A DNA stretch of 64,000 nt, from assembly GCF_004919085.1 (NCBI RefSeq), contig NZ_STGL01000005.1:496001-560000 (forward strand), in the 5' to 3' direction. The stretch comes from Nocardioides sp. GY 10127 (GTDB taxonomy: Bacteria; Actinomycetota; Actinomycetes; Propionibacteriales; Nocardioidaceae). The position numbers and the translations under genes are program-made. Position 1 is the first letter of the stretch; each line of letters begins with the position of its first letter. The notes under the pieces were generated by a model that worked only from the letters and a program-made list of their open reading frames with translations, made no database searches and had not been told where the DNA came from. This document shows positions 7,323 through 15,638 of this stretch, piece after piece.

Positions 7323-8698
7323 GCCCCACGATCGACGACCTGCGCCGCACGCTCGACGCCCACAGCCGCGACCTCGACGCCCACGGCGACGACGTCACCG
7401 CCCGGCTCTCCGGGGTCCGGCACCGCGTCGCGGCCGCACGCCGCCGCCGCGCCGCCGCCGGGGTCACGGCCGCCGCGGTCGTCCTGGCCGGCGTCGTGGG
7501 GCTCACCACGCTCCGCTCGCCCGCGCCGGACGACTCGACGCTGCCCGTGGCCGGGCAGGACGTCGCGACCAGCACCACGATGCCCGGCGGCGAGTACGCC
7601 TACGCGACCAGCGTCTCCGTGGACGACATGACCAGCTCGGGAGGTGGCCTGCTCGACCGCACCGCCGAGGTCGTCCGGGCGGAGACGGACCTGCCGCGGG
7701 CGTCCGCGGACCGCGCCGTCGCCCTGGTGGCCACCGGCCTGGACGGCGGGACGGTCACGGTCACGACCGGTGACCGTCCGGGCCTGCTGCGGCTCGTGGC
7801 GGACGGTGTCTCCCCGGTCGCCTCGATCGGGGACGTCCGCACGACCCTCCGGCTGGTGCTGCGCGACGTCCCCGCGGACGCCCAGGTCTCGGTCGTCGTC
7901 TACGACCGCACCGACGCCCGCGTCCCGGGCACCTACTCCGCCGACGGCACCGCCTGGTTCCGCGACGAGGCCGAGGGCCGGACGCTCGAGGCGGCCACGT
8001 TCTCGCCGGCGTCGGGCGAGGCCGTCGCCACGATCACCTACACGGGCTCCCTGTCCGGCTCGACCATCGCGGAGTACTGCCGCAGCGACGTGCCCCACGC
8101 CTGGGTCCGGGTCGAGGTCGACGGCGGGTACGCCATCGGCGGCGACTGCACCGACGAGGCCGGCGACGCCTTCGCGGGCGGGGTCTCGTACCCCGACAGG
8201 CGCGCGGACGTCGAGCACACCGTGACGATCCGGGTCACGGAGGGCCGCCGCGGCGACGTGCTCGGCGCCGACGAGGCGGTCGTGGGCGTCGCCGCCTACC
8301 GGGACGCCCCGGGCGCCGTCCGCGTCGGCGACGACGTGGCGACGGGCAGCATCGAGGTCGACGGCCGGGAGTGGACGCTGGAGCGGGTGCTCCCGGTGCG
8401 CGGCGGCGCCGCGGCCCGCACCGCCGTCGTCGACCTCGCGGACGCCACCTCGGCCCGCTTCGTCTCGGTCCTGCTGCCCGACGGCCGCTCCCGCTTCCGT
8501 GCGGTCGGCTCGGTCTCGGGCCGGGTCGCGTCCGGCCACGCGCGCACGGGGGACTGGGGCTACCAGTCGACCGGCGCGAGCACGTCCATGCTGCTCCCCG
8601 GGGAGACCTGGCGGGTCTCGCTCACCCACGAGGTCACCGCCCCTGGCGCTGGTGGGGGCACGGGCGGGGCGATCCTCGTCTACGCGCCGGTGGACTGA
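7319..8698 (+). CDS. Putative membrane-anchored anti-sigma or sensor protein coupled to the SigE-family factor
   Basis: The 459-residue product has a short cytoplasmic head (about 35 residues, IDDLRRTLDAHSRDLDAHG), an Arg-rich border and one membrane helix (AAAGVTAAAVVLAGVVGL). About 390 mostly polar, beta-rich residues follow, presumably outside the cell. No zinc-binding anti-sigma motif is seen. The ATGA overlap with the sigma gene and the topology suggest it controls that factor, which is a common arrangement for this sigma group. I do not recognise the large extracytoplasmic domain. Confidence 0.6.
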   Translation: MSPTIDDLRRTLDAHSRDLDAHGDDVTARLSGVRHRVAAARRRRAAAGVTAAAVVLAGVVGLTTLRSPAPDDSTLPVAGQDVATSTTMPGGEYAYATSVSVDDMTSSGGGLLDRTAEVVRAETDLPRASADRAVALVATGLDGGTVTVTTGDRPGLLRLVADGVSPVASIGDVRTTLRLVLRDVPADAQVSVVVYDRTDARVPGTYSADGTAWFRDEAEGRTLEAATFSPASGEAVATITYTGSLSGSTIAEYCRSDVPHAWVRVEVDGGYAIGGDCTDEAGDAFAGGVSYPDRRADVEHTVTIRVTEGRRGDVLGADEAVVGVAAYRDAPGAVRVGDDVATGSIEVDGREWTLERVLPVRGGAAARTAVVDLADATSARFVSVLLPDGRSRFRAVGSVSGRVASGHARTGDWGYQSTGASTSMLLPGETWRVSLTHEVTAPGAGGGTGGAILVYAPVD

Positions 8699-8701
8699 GC
8701 C

Positions 8702-8742
8702 GCACCCCGGCGACGGTCCGTACCGGGACCGTCGCTGCGGTG
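8702..8742 (+). terminator. Hairpin terminator after the sigma/sensor operon
   Basis: GCGACGGTCC (8710-8719) pairs with GGACCGTCGC (8726-8735) across a 6-nt loop directly after the stop codon. Flanking GCAC/GTGC bases may extend the stem. Confidence 0.65.
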
Positions 8743-8830
8743 CCCAGGGGCCCGGGCGAGTAACGTTGCTGTCTTGCCGCGCCCCGGTGTGGGAGGGCGC
8801 GGTGAGGCATCGACGTGACGAGGAGCAGCG

Positions 8831-11104
8831 TTGAGCGAGCCCACCAGCGGCGCGGGCCGGGGAGCGTCCCGGCCGGAGGCCGCGGAGGCCGTCCCTGCGG
8901 AGGACGTGGCAGCGGCCGAGACCGCCGCCGAGCAGGCGTACGTGGACACCGTCTTCGCCCAGCTCGCGGTCTCCGCGAAGGCGGCGCAGGACCTCGCGAA
9001 GGAGGGCCACAGCCGCGGCGCGCTCGGCCACGAGGGCGGCCTCGTGGAGCGCGACGCCATGGTCTTCCAGGCCGCCAAGCGGATCGCCCAGCTCGACGCC
9101 GCCCACGAGGGCCTCGTGTTCGGGCGGCTCGACCTCGACCCCTCGGTCGACGAGCGCCCGCGCTACATCGGCCGCATCGGCCTGCGCGACGGCGAGCGCG
9201 ACAGCCTGCTCATCGACTGGCGGGCGCCCGCGGCGTCCGTCTTCTACCAGGCGACCGCCGCCTCCCCGCAGAGCGTGCTGCGCCGCCGCGTGCTCCGCTC
9301 GAAGGGCCGCACGGTCGAGGGCGTCGAGGACGAGCTGCTGGACGGCGAGGCCATGGAGGCTGCGGGCCTCGACCTGCCGATCGTCGGCGAGGGCGCGCTC
9401 ATCGCGCAGCTCTCCCGGGCGCGCGACCGGTCGATGCACTCGATCGTCGCCACCATCCAGGCCGAGCAGGACCGCGCGATCCGCGCCCCCTCGAAGGGCG
9501 TCGTGGCGATCTCGGGCGGCCCGGGCGTCGGCAAGACGGTCGTGGCGCTGCACCGCGCCGCCTACCTGCTCTACACCGACCGCCGCCGCTACGAGTCGGG
9601 TGGCGTGCTCGTCGTCGGCCCGTCCGGCGTCTTCATGCGCTACATCGAGCGCGTCCTGCCCTCGCTGGGCGAGACCGCCGTCGCCCTGCGCTCCCTCGGC
9701 GAGGTCGTGGACGGCGTGCGCGCGACCCGGCAGGACGACCCGGCCGTCGCCGCGGTCAAGGGCTCGGCCCGCATGGCCGACGTGCTGCGCCGCCTCTCGC
9801 GCCAGCAGGCGCCCGACAGCCCCGCGACGTTCCGGTACTTCTACCGCGACGACGTGCTGACCCTCGACCGCGGGACGCTCGGCCGCATCCGTCGCACCCT
9901 GATGAACCAGGGCCGTCGCAACCGGCAGATGCCCCGCGTCCCGGGCGCCCTGCTGGACGCCCTGTGGCGCCAGGTGCGCGGCGAGCGCGGCCGCGAGCGG
10001 GGCCGCGAGGCCTTCAACGACGAGCTCAAGGGCGACCCGCGCTTCCTGGAGTTCGTCGCCGCGTGGTGGCCGCCGCTGGACGCCCGCGAGGTGCTCGGCT
10101 GGCTCCGCGAGCCCGAGATGCTCGGTCGGGTCGCCGGCGGCGACCTGTCGGCCGAGGAGCAGCAGCTGCTGCTGAAGTCGTGGGCGCAGGACGCCGGCCA
10201 GGGCTCGGGCCTGGACCTCTCCATCCAGGACGTCCCGCTGCTCGACGAGCTGCGCTACGCCATCGGCGACGTGCCGCAGAAGACCGACGACGAGGCGAGC
10301 CTCGACGACACCGGGCTGCTCGAGGGCGGCGTGGACGTGGCGGAGCTCTTCACCGCCGCCGACCGCGAGTTCGCCCCCGCCGGCCGCGCGTGGGCCCCGC
10401 CGGCGCACAAGATCGAGGACGACCCGTTCGCCCACGTCCTCATCGACGAGGCGCAGGACCTCACGCCCATGCAGTGGCGGATGGTCGGACGCCGCGGGCG
10501 CACCGCGACCTGGACGATCGTCGGCGACCCGGCGCAGTCCTCGTGGCCGGTGCCCGCCGAGGCCGCCGCCGCCCGCGCCGAGGCGCTGGAGAAGAAGGTC
10601 ACCCACGAGTTCCACCTCGGCACGAACTACCGGAACTCCTCGGAGATCTACGAGTTCGCCGCGGCCTACGCCGAGCGGGTGGGCCTGGACGCCGACCTGC
10701 CGACCGCCGTGCGGTCCACGGGCGAGCACCCGGTCGTCGTCGAGGACGCCCCCGACCTGGAGGCGGCCGTCCGCGCGGCGGTCGACGAGGTGGCGGGCCG
10801 CGTCGGCGGCACGGTGGGCATCGTCGTCCCGGTCGCGCGGCGCAGCGAGGTCAACGCCTGGCTGGCCGGCTGGCCCGAGCGCGCCGGGGACGCCCCGAAC
10901 GCGCGGGCCGCGGTCGACTCGTCGGTCTCGCCGTCGGGGGAGGACCGGGTCGTCGTGCTCACCGGCCTCGACACCAAGGGCCTGGAGTTCGACGCGATCG
11001 TCGTCGTCCGGCCCCAGGAGATCGAGGACGAGTCGCCGACCGGGCGGGCCACGCTGTACGTCGTCCTGACCCGCGCCACGCAGCTGCTGACGACCGTCAG
11101 CTGA
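8831..11104 (+). CDS. helR: RNA polymerase recycling motor ATPase HelR (HelD/UvrD-like)
   Basis: A 757-residue superfamily-1 helicase-like ATPase. Walker A is GGPGVGKTVVALHRAAYL (about residue 230), Walker B is LIDEAQDLTPMQW (about 538). Later motifs include GLDTKGLEFDAIVVV and TLYVVLTRAT, and the coiled N-terminal part starts AYVDTVFAQLAVSAKAAQDL. Length and layout fit actinobacterial HelD/HelR, which pull RNA polymerase off DNA; some members protect against rifampicin. The start is TTG, supported by GAGGAG 5 nt upstream. I saw no clear rifamycin-associated element in the roughly 130-nt upstream gap, so an antibiotic role is only a possibility. Confidence 0.85.
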   Translation: MSEPTSGAGRGASRPEAAEAVPAEDVAAAETAAEQAYVDTVFAQLAVSAKAAQDLAKEGHSRGALGHEGGLVERDAMVFQAAKRIAQLDAAHEGLVFGRLDLDPSVDERPRYIGRIGLRDGERDSLLIDWRAPAASVFYQATAASPQSVLRRRVLRSKGRTVEGVEDELLDGEAMEAAGLDLPIVGEGALIAQLSRARDRSMHSIVATIQAEQDRAIRAPSKGVVAISGGPGVGKTVVALHRAAYLLYTDRRRYESGGVLVVGPSGVFMRYIERVLPSLGETAVALRSLGEVVDGVRATRQDDPAVAAVKGSARMADVLRRLSRQQAPDSPATFRYFYRDDVLTLDRGTLGRIRRTLMNQGRRNRQMPRVPGALLDALWRQVRGERGRERGREAFNDELKGDPRFLEFVAAWWPPLDAREVLGWLREPEMLGRVAGGDLSAEEQQLLLKSWAQDAGQGSGLDLSIQDVPLLDELRYAIGDVPQKTDDEASLDDTGLLEGGVDVAELFTAADREFAPAGRAWAPPAHKIEDDPFAHVLIDEAQDLTPMQWRMVGRRGRTATWTIVGDPAQSSWPVPAEAAAARAEALEKKVTHEFHLGTNYRNSSEIYEFAAAYAERVGLDADLPTAVRSTGEHPVVVEDAPDLEAAVRAAVDEVAGRVGGTVGIVVPVARRSEVNAWLAGWPERAGDAPNARAAVDSSVSPSGEDRVVVLTGLDTKGLEFDAIVVVRPQEIEDESPTGRATLYVVLTRATQLLTTVS

Positions 11105-11134
11105 GCGGCGGCGCGGGTCGGTGAGGGCCCCGAC

Positions 11135-11140
11135 TACCCT
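11135..11140 (+). promoter_or_regulatory. -10 element of a probable leaderless promoter
   Basis: TACCCT lies 6 nt before the ATG of the PhzE-like gene, and no Shine-Dalgarno sequence is present. Confidence 0.5.
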
Positions 11141-11146
11141 GCACCC

Positions 11147-13078
11147 ATGACGAACCACGCCGCCACTGCCCGGGAAGCCATCGAGGCCATCCAGGGGCAC
11201 GAGGCGTGGGCCATCATCCGGCGCTCCACGCGGGCGGGCGACAACCCGACCGTCGGCGTGCTGGGCGGGCGCCGCTGGGTGGCGGAGTCGCTGCTCGACG
11301 TCCCGCTCGAGACCGGCGTGCCGGAGCCCGGCCGCCTGGCCGACCGGCTGCTGGCCGTGCCGTTCCGCCAGGTCGCCGAGCGCGGCTTCGAGGCGCACGA
11401 CGACGGCACCCCGCTCGTGGTCGTGGACGTCGAGGACGAGTTCGAGTTCTCCGTCGACGACGTGGTGGCGGCCATCGACGAGGTGCCCGTGGAGCTCGCC
11501 GACGCCGGCGGGTTCGACACCGACGACGAGGCCTACGCCGAGGTCGTGAAGCGGATCATCACCGACGAGATCGGTCAGGGCGAGGGCGCGAACCTCGTCG
11601 TCGGTCGGCCGTTCCACGCCACCCTGAAGGACTGGGACGCGGCCCGCGCGCTCACCGTCTTCAAGCGGCTCCTCGAGCGCGAGCGCGGCGCCTACTGGAC
11701 CTTCGTCTTCTTCACCGGCGACCGCTACCTCGTCGGCGCGACCCCCGAGCGGCACGTGTCGGTGCGCGACGGGAACGTCCGGATGAACCCCATCTCCGGC
11801 ACCTTCCGGCTGCCCCGCCCGGCCGCCGACGGCACCCCGGTCAGCCCCGCGGCGCTCAAGCGCGACCTCCTCGAGTTCCTCCAGGACGAGAAGGAGATCT
11901 ACGAGCTCTTCATGGTGGTCGACGAGGAGCTCAAGATGATGTGCGACATCTGCTCCGAGGGCGGCCAGGTGCTCGGCCCGTTCCTCAAGCCGATGAGCCA
12001 CCTCGTCCACACCGAGTACCTGCTCGCCGGCACCACGCACCGCGACGTCCGCGAGGTGCTGCGCGACACGATGTTCGCCGCCACGGTCACCGGCTCGCCG
12101 GTGGAGAACGCCTGCCGCCTCATCAAGGCCTACGAGCAGGACGGACGCGGGTACTACGGCGCCGCGCTGGCCGTGCTGGGCCGGGACGAGGAGGGCGGGC
12201 CCGTCCTCGACAGCCCCATCGTCATCCGCACCGCCGACGTCGACCTCGAGGGGAACCTCACCGTCACCGCCGGCGCCACGCTCGTGCGCGACTCCGACCC
12301 GCACTACGAGGTCGCCGAGACCCACGCCAAGGCCGGCGGCATCCTCTCCGCCTTCGGGCTCGTCCCCCCGGCGCCGCCGACCACGGTGGACGTGCCCGGG
12401 CTGGTCAACGACGAGGACGTCCTGCTCACGCTCAACCAGCGCAACCGCCGGCTCTCGCAGTTCTGGCTGACCGACCAGGGCGGCGAGGAGCCCGACCCGG
12501 CGCTGGCCGGCAAGAGCGTCGTCATCCTGGACGGCGAGGACGACTTCGTCCGGATGCTCCGCCACGTCCTCGCGACCCTCGGCCTCACCAGCTCGGTGGT
12601 CCGGCACGAGGACTACGTGCCCGGCTGCCTGGACGGGCACGACCTGGTGCTGATCGGGCCCGGCCCGGGCGACCCGCGCGACGGCGACGACCCGAAGATG
12701 GCCGCCCTGCGCGACGCCGTCTCCTCGGTGCTCGCCGCGGAGCAGCCGTTCCTCGCGGTGTGCCTGGGCCACCAGGCGCTGTGCCACACCCTCGGCCTGC
12801 CGCTGGGCTACAAGGACATCGTCTTCCAGGGCACCCAGTCGCCCGTGCCGTTCGGCGGCCGCACCGAGCGGGTCGGCTTCTACAACACGTTCGTGGCGCG
12901 CGTCGGCGACGGCACCGAGCTGCCGGCGGGCACCGTCGTGGACGCCGACCCCGTCAAGGGCGACGTCCACGCCATCCACGGGCCGCACTTCACCGGCATC
13001 CAGTTCCACGCCGAGTCGATCCTGACCCAGCACGGCGTGGACCTGCTGCACACGATCCTGCGGCGCCTGCTCGCCTGA
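11147..13078 (+). CDS. PhzE-like anthranilate/aminodeoxyisochorismate synthase (fused chorismate and glutamine-amidotransferase domains)
   Basis: The 643-residue protein joins a chorismate-binding domain (about 1-430) to a class-I glutamine amidotransferase (about 460-643; nucleophile in AVCLGHQAL, His/Glu in FHAES). In the lyase-discriminating motif, where TrpE has PIAGT and PabB has PIKGT, this one reads NPISGT, as in PhzE-type enzymes. Conserved catalytic-side segments are ERERGAYWTFVFF and TVTGSPVENACRLI. It should aminate chorismate (or make aminodeoxyisochorismate) with glutamine as nitrogen donor. No other phenazine gene is in the window, so the end product is unknown; an alternative is a divergent TrpEG. 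It lies close to a PabA/PabB pair. Confidence 0.75.
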   Translation: MTNHAATAREAIEAIQGHEAWAIIRRSTRAGDNPTVGVLGGRRWVAESLLDVPLETGVPEPGRLADRLLAVPFRQVAERGFEAHDDGTPLVVVDVEDEFEFSVDDVVAAIDEVPVELADAGGFDTDDEAYAEVVKRIITDEIGQGEGANLVVGRPFHATLKDWDAARALTVFKRLLERERGAYWTFVFFTGDRYLVGATPERHVSVRDGNVRMNPISGTFRLPRPAADGTPVSPAALKRDLLEFLQDEKEIYELFMVVDEELKMMCDICSEGGQVLGPFLKPMSHLVHTEYLLAGTTHRDVREVLRDTMFAATVTGSPVENACRLIKAYEQDGRGYYGAALAVLGRDEEGGPVLDSPIVIRTADVDLEGNLTVTAGATLVRDSDPHYEVAETHAKAGGILSAFGLVPPAPPTTVDVPGLVNDEDVLLTLNQRNRRLSQFWLTDQGGEEPDPALAGKSVVILDGEDDFVRMLRHVLATLGLTSSVVRHEDYVPGCLDGHDLVLIGPGPGDPRDGDDPKMAALRDAVSSVLAAEQPFLAVCLGHQALCHTLGLPLGYKDIVFQGTQSPVPFGGRTERVGFYNTFVARVGDGTELPAGTVVDADPVKGDVHAIHGPHFTGIQFHAESILTQHGVDLLHTILRRLLA

Positions 13079-13095
13079 GCGCGCCGACGGCCCGC

Positions 13096-13145
13096 CGTTC
13101 GGCCCGCCCGTTCGGCCCGCCCGTTCGGCCCGCCCGTTCGGGCGG
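13096..13145. repeat. 13-nt tandem repeat, nearly four copies
   Basis: CGTTCGGCCCGCC is repeated three times exactly from 13096, with a fourth copy ending CGTTCGGGCGG. The last copy folds back on the third (GGCCCGCCCG with CGGGCGGCC), which could also terminate the preceding PhzE-like gene. Confidence 0.85.
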
Positions 13146-13272
13146 CCCGGATGCTGCACGATCCGGCACGCAGCGGACACGCGTGTCCGACCTGAGGGAA
13201 AATCCTGACATCAACAGGTCACTCACAGGCTGGGGAAAGGGTGTTGCCAGCGCCCTTGAACCTCTACAGTCG

Positions 13273-13324
13273 TTCTTGCCCGGCCAGGACTGCCCCCCAG
13301 CCTTGCCGGGCACTTTCATTTTTT
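13273..13324 (+). ncRNA. Candidate small RNA with C-rich loop and intrinsic terminator (6C-like)
   Basis: TGCCCGGC (13277-13284) pairs with GCCGGGCA (13305-13312). An inner stem exposes a run of six C (13293-13298), and the hairpin is followed by CTTTCATTTTTT, a rare T-rich stretch in this genome. A TACAGT hexamer (13265-13270) lies just upstream, with TTGCCA (13244-13249) 15 nt before it as a possible -35. The ACAGT...GTTCTTGC start and CCGGGCACTT...TTTTT end recall actinobacterial 6C RNA, but only one C-loop is clear, so it may be a short variant or simply a terminator. Confidence 0.45.
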
Positions 13325-13336
13325 CCGGCCGGCTCG

Positions 13337-13502
13337 GCGGTCGAGGTGCGGCCCCGGTGGTCGAGGTGCGAGGCCCGGTGGTCGAGGTGCGAGGCCGGCT
13401 ACGGCCGAGCCTCGAGACCGGCTACGGCCGAGCCTCGAGACCGGCCGCGGCCGAGCCTCGAGACCGGCTGCGGCTGAGCCTCCAGACCCGCCGGTCGAGA
13501 CC
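13337..13502. repeat. Nested inverted-repeat cluster (GGTGGTCGAGGTGCG family)
   Basis: Three copies of GGTCGAGGTGCG(AGGCC) are followed by four of CCGAGCCTCGAGACCGGC in the opposite sense, so the left block can pair with the right one in several registers. A single simple copy of the same element lies at 44054-44098. It occupies the gap between the candidate small RNA and the secreted-protein gene. The remaining sequence to 13621 holds further small hairpins (GGGTGCC/GGCACCC at 13526-13541) but no gene that I can support. Confidence 0.85.
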
Positions 13503-13621
13503 GCTTGCTGTGAGTGCGGGCGTTCGGGTGCCTTGGCACCCAGCGGCGTGGCAGTCTGCCGCTGCTCTCGGACCAGTGCGGTCCGCAGCTTCTCGGTCCC
13601 CCGCTCGAAGGCAGGTCGCTC

Positions 13622-14992
13622 GTGCACGCCCCCGCTCCGTCCCGCTCGGCCCTCCCCCGCCTGGCCCTCGTGCCCCGTCTGGCCCTGGCGCTGAGCCTGC
13701 TGATCGCCGGCCTCGGTGTCCTCGCTGCGCCCGCGACGGCCGACGAGCCCTCGGCGAGGGCCACGAGCGCGGCCACGACCCAGTACGGGTACCTGAAGGT
13801 CACCAGCATCGAGTCCTACCTCCAGGTGGCCATCGCCTCGAAGGAGCAGGTTCTCTACGTCGACACCGCGCACGCGGACGACGACGGGTTCTGGTACGCC
13901 ATCTCCTTCGGGCTCTCCGACCGGGACAACGGTCTGATGTGGGAGTACCAGCCGTACGGCATGTACTGCTCGGGCTCAGGCCAGGAGGTCGTCTACAACG
14001 GGTGGCTGAACCGGTTCACCTGCCAGGTCAAGGCGGGTGCGTCCAGCATCTTCGACGCCAAGACCGCCGCGTGCCAGGAGTCCACCGGCTACCCGTGGAA
14101 GAACGGCTCGATCTTCAGTAGCGACGATGGCTGCTACGACTGGTACCTCGACCTCTCCTACACCCTGCCGAAGGTCGAGGACTCCTACGGCTACGAGTGC
14201 GCGCCGTGGGAGGACCAGACGCTGGACAGGAACGGCACCGCGGCCTGCCTGTCGCAGACCTACGCCTGGCAGGACGCCCAGACGTCGGTCTCCTTCTGGG
14301 CCCCCGCCCCCGACGCCTGCACCGGCATGCCCGCCGACACCAGCTCCGCCGGTGACTTCTACGACCCCGAGGACTACGCCCCCGTCACCGGCGGCGACGG
14401 GTCCTGCGACGGCTCGGACCCCACCCCGAACTGCACCGACGGCAACACCTCCTACTCGTGCACCGGCGTCATGGAGTCGACGCTGCCCCTGTCCTCGGTG
14501 ACCGTCACCCGCAAGGCCACGTCGACGAGGAGCGCCACCCGCAGCGCGACCGAGTCCGCCACCGCGACCCGCGCCTCGGTCCGCGTCACCGTCCACGGGC
14601 GTTCCCACGGCCGCCGCGTCAGCGCCTCGGCGGTGGTCAGGATCCGCAAGACCCGCTCGGCCGGCGCGTCCGCGACCGCGTCCGCGACCAAGGTGGCCCG
14701 CTGGACCGCCACCACCACCTGCCGGAGGCTGACGAGCGAGGAGGCCGACACCTGCGCCCGGGCCTCCGCCGTGGCCGAGGCCTCCGCCACCGCCCAGCAG
14801 AAGGCCGACACCGCGGCGAAGAAGGCCGCCCAGCGCGCTGCCGCTGACCAGGCCTCCGCCCAGGCGGTGCGCGAGGCGCGCGCCCGGGCCGCGGCCGCCC
14901 CCGTCTCCTCCGCCGAGCGGCGCGCCGCGCGGCAGCGGGCCCGCACGGTCGCGGAGCGACGCCTGGCCGCGAAGATCGCCCGGCTCGGCTGA
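13622..14992 (+). CDS. Secreted Cys-rich protein with Ala/Ser/Thr/Arg-rich coiled C-terminus, function unknown
   Basis: I do not recognise this 456-residue protein. A signal peptide (LALVPRLALALSLLIAGLGV, cleavage likely after APATA) is followed by a domain of about 250 residues with many cysteines and aromatic residues (for example DDGCYDWYLDLSY, GYECAPWEDQTLD). This suggests disulfide-bonded, exported structure. After about residue 290 composition changes to Ser/Thr/Ala/Arg repeats (RSATRSATESATATR) and then an Ala-rich helix (AQQKADTAAKKAAQRAAADQ) that may form a coiled coil or bind the wall. The GTG start at 13622 is picked because it places the hydrophobic core correctly and has AAGGCAGG upstream; an ATG 108 nt earlier is possible but lies within hairpins. 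Confidence 0.6.
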   Translation: MHAPAPSRSALPRLALVPRLALALSLLIAGLGVLAAPATADEPSARATSAATTQYGYLKVTSIESYLQVAIASKEQVLYVDTAHADDDGFWYAISFGLSDRDNGLMWEYQPYGMYCSGSGQEVVYNGWLNRFTCQVKAGASSIFDAKTAACQESTGYPWKNGSIFSSDDGCYDWYLDLSYTLPKVEDSYGYECAPWEDQTLDRNGTAACLSQTYAWQDAQTSVSFWAPAPDACTGMPADTSSAGDFYDPEDYAPVTGGDGSCDGSDPTPNCTDGNTSYSCTGVMESTLPLSSVTVTRKATSTRSATRSATESATATRASVRVTVHGRSHGRRVSASAVVRIRKTRSAGASATASATKVARWTATTTCRRLTSEEADTCARASAVAEASATAQQKADTAAKKAAQRAAADQASAQAVREARARAAAAPVSSAERRAARQRARTVAERRLAAKIARLG

Positions 14993-15017
14993 GGCGCCCC
15001 CGCACGCGGCCGGCGGG

Positions 15018-15023
15018 TACCGT
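15018..15023 (+). promoter_or_regulatory. -10 element of a probable leaderless promoter
   Basis: TACCGT ends 6 nt before the GTG start of the amidotransferase gene; no ribosome-binding sequence is visible. Confidence 0.5.
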
Positions 15024-15029
15024 CACCCG

Positions 15030-15638
15030 GTGCCCGCCCGGTCCGTCGTGGTCGTCGACCACCACGACTCCTACACCCAGAGCCTCGTCCACCTCGTGGC
15101 CGCGGTGACCGGGGTGCTGCCGACCGTCGTCCAGCACGACGAGACGGACCCCGACGCGGTGCTCGCCCACTCCCACGTGGTGCTCTCCCCGGGGCCGGGG
15201 CACCCGGACGACCCGCACGACTTCGCGGTCGGTCGCGAGGTGCTGCGCGCCGGGACGCGGCCGGTGCTCGGCGTCTGCCTGGGGCTCCAGGGCCTGGTGA
15301 CGACGTTCGGCGGACGGGTGGAGCGGGTGCGACCCGCACACGGCGAGGTGGCGATGATCGAGCACGACGGCCGCGGCGTCTTCGCCCGCGTGCCCGGGCC
15401 GTTCGCCGCCGTCCGCTACCACTCCCTGGCGGCCACCGTGGTGCCCGACTGCCTCGAGGTCACCGCCACCTGCGCGGACACCCTCACCCCCGAGTCGCCC
15501 ACCGCCGGCGCGGCCCGCACGGTCATGGGGGTCCGCCACCGCACGCTGCCCCTCGAGGCTGTCCAGTTCCACCCCGAGTCGGTGCTCTCCGAGCACGGCG
15601 CCGACCTCGTCGCCGGCTTCCTCGAGGCCCATCCGTGA
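15030..15638 (+). CDS. pabA: Aminodeoxychorismate synthase, glutamine amidotransferase subunit
   Basis: A 202-residue class-I amidotransferase. It opens with VVVVDHHDSYTQSLVHLV, carries the oxyanion loop LSPGPGHPDDP, the nucleophilic cysteine in VLGVCLGLQGL, and His/Glu of the triad in QFHPESVLSEHG. It should release ammonia from glutamine for its partner encoded immediately downstream (GTGA overlap). TrpG-type use cannot be excluded from this chain alone, but the partner has the PabB signature, so a role in p-aminobenzoate/folate synthesis is preferred. Confidence 0.85.
   Translation: MPARSVVVVDHHDSYTQSLVHLVAAVTGVLPTVVQHDETDPDAVLAHSHVVLSPGPGHPDDPHDFAVGREVLRAGTRPVLGVCLGLQGLVTTFGGRVERVRPAHGEVAMIEHDGRGVFARVPGPFAAVRYHSLAATVVPDCLEVTATCADTLTPESPTAGAARTVMGVRHRTLPLEAVQFHPESVLSEHGADLVAGFLEAHP

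Noticed and set aside
8699-8830. Rifamycin-associated element before helR
   Set aside because: I could not find the expected inverted repeat; the only strong hairpin there fits a terminator of the preceding gene.
7085-13180. A 2031-codon open frame on the minus strand across HelR and the PhzE-like gene
   Set aside because: Its translation is Arg/Gly/His-rich low-complexity text and it lies antisense to two clearly conserved genes; it is an artefact of high GC content. The same applies to other long antisense frames, such as 29081-33310.
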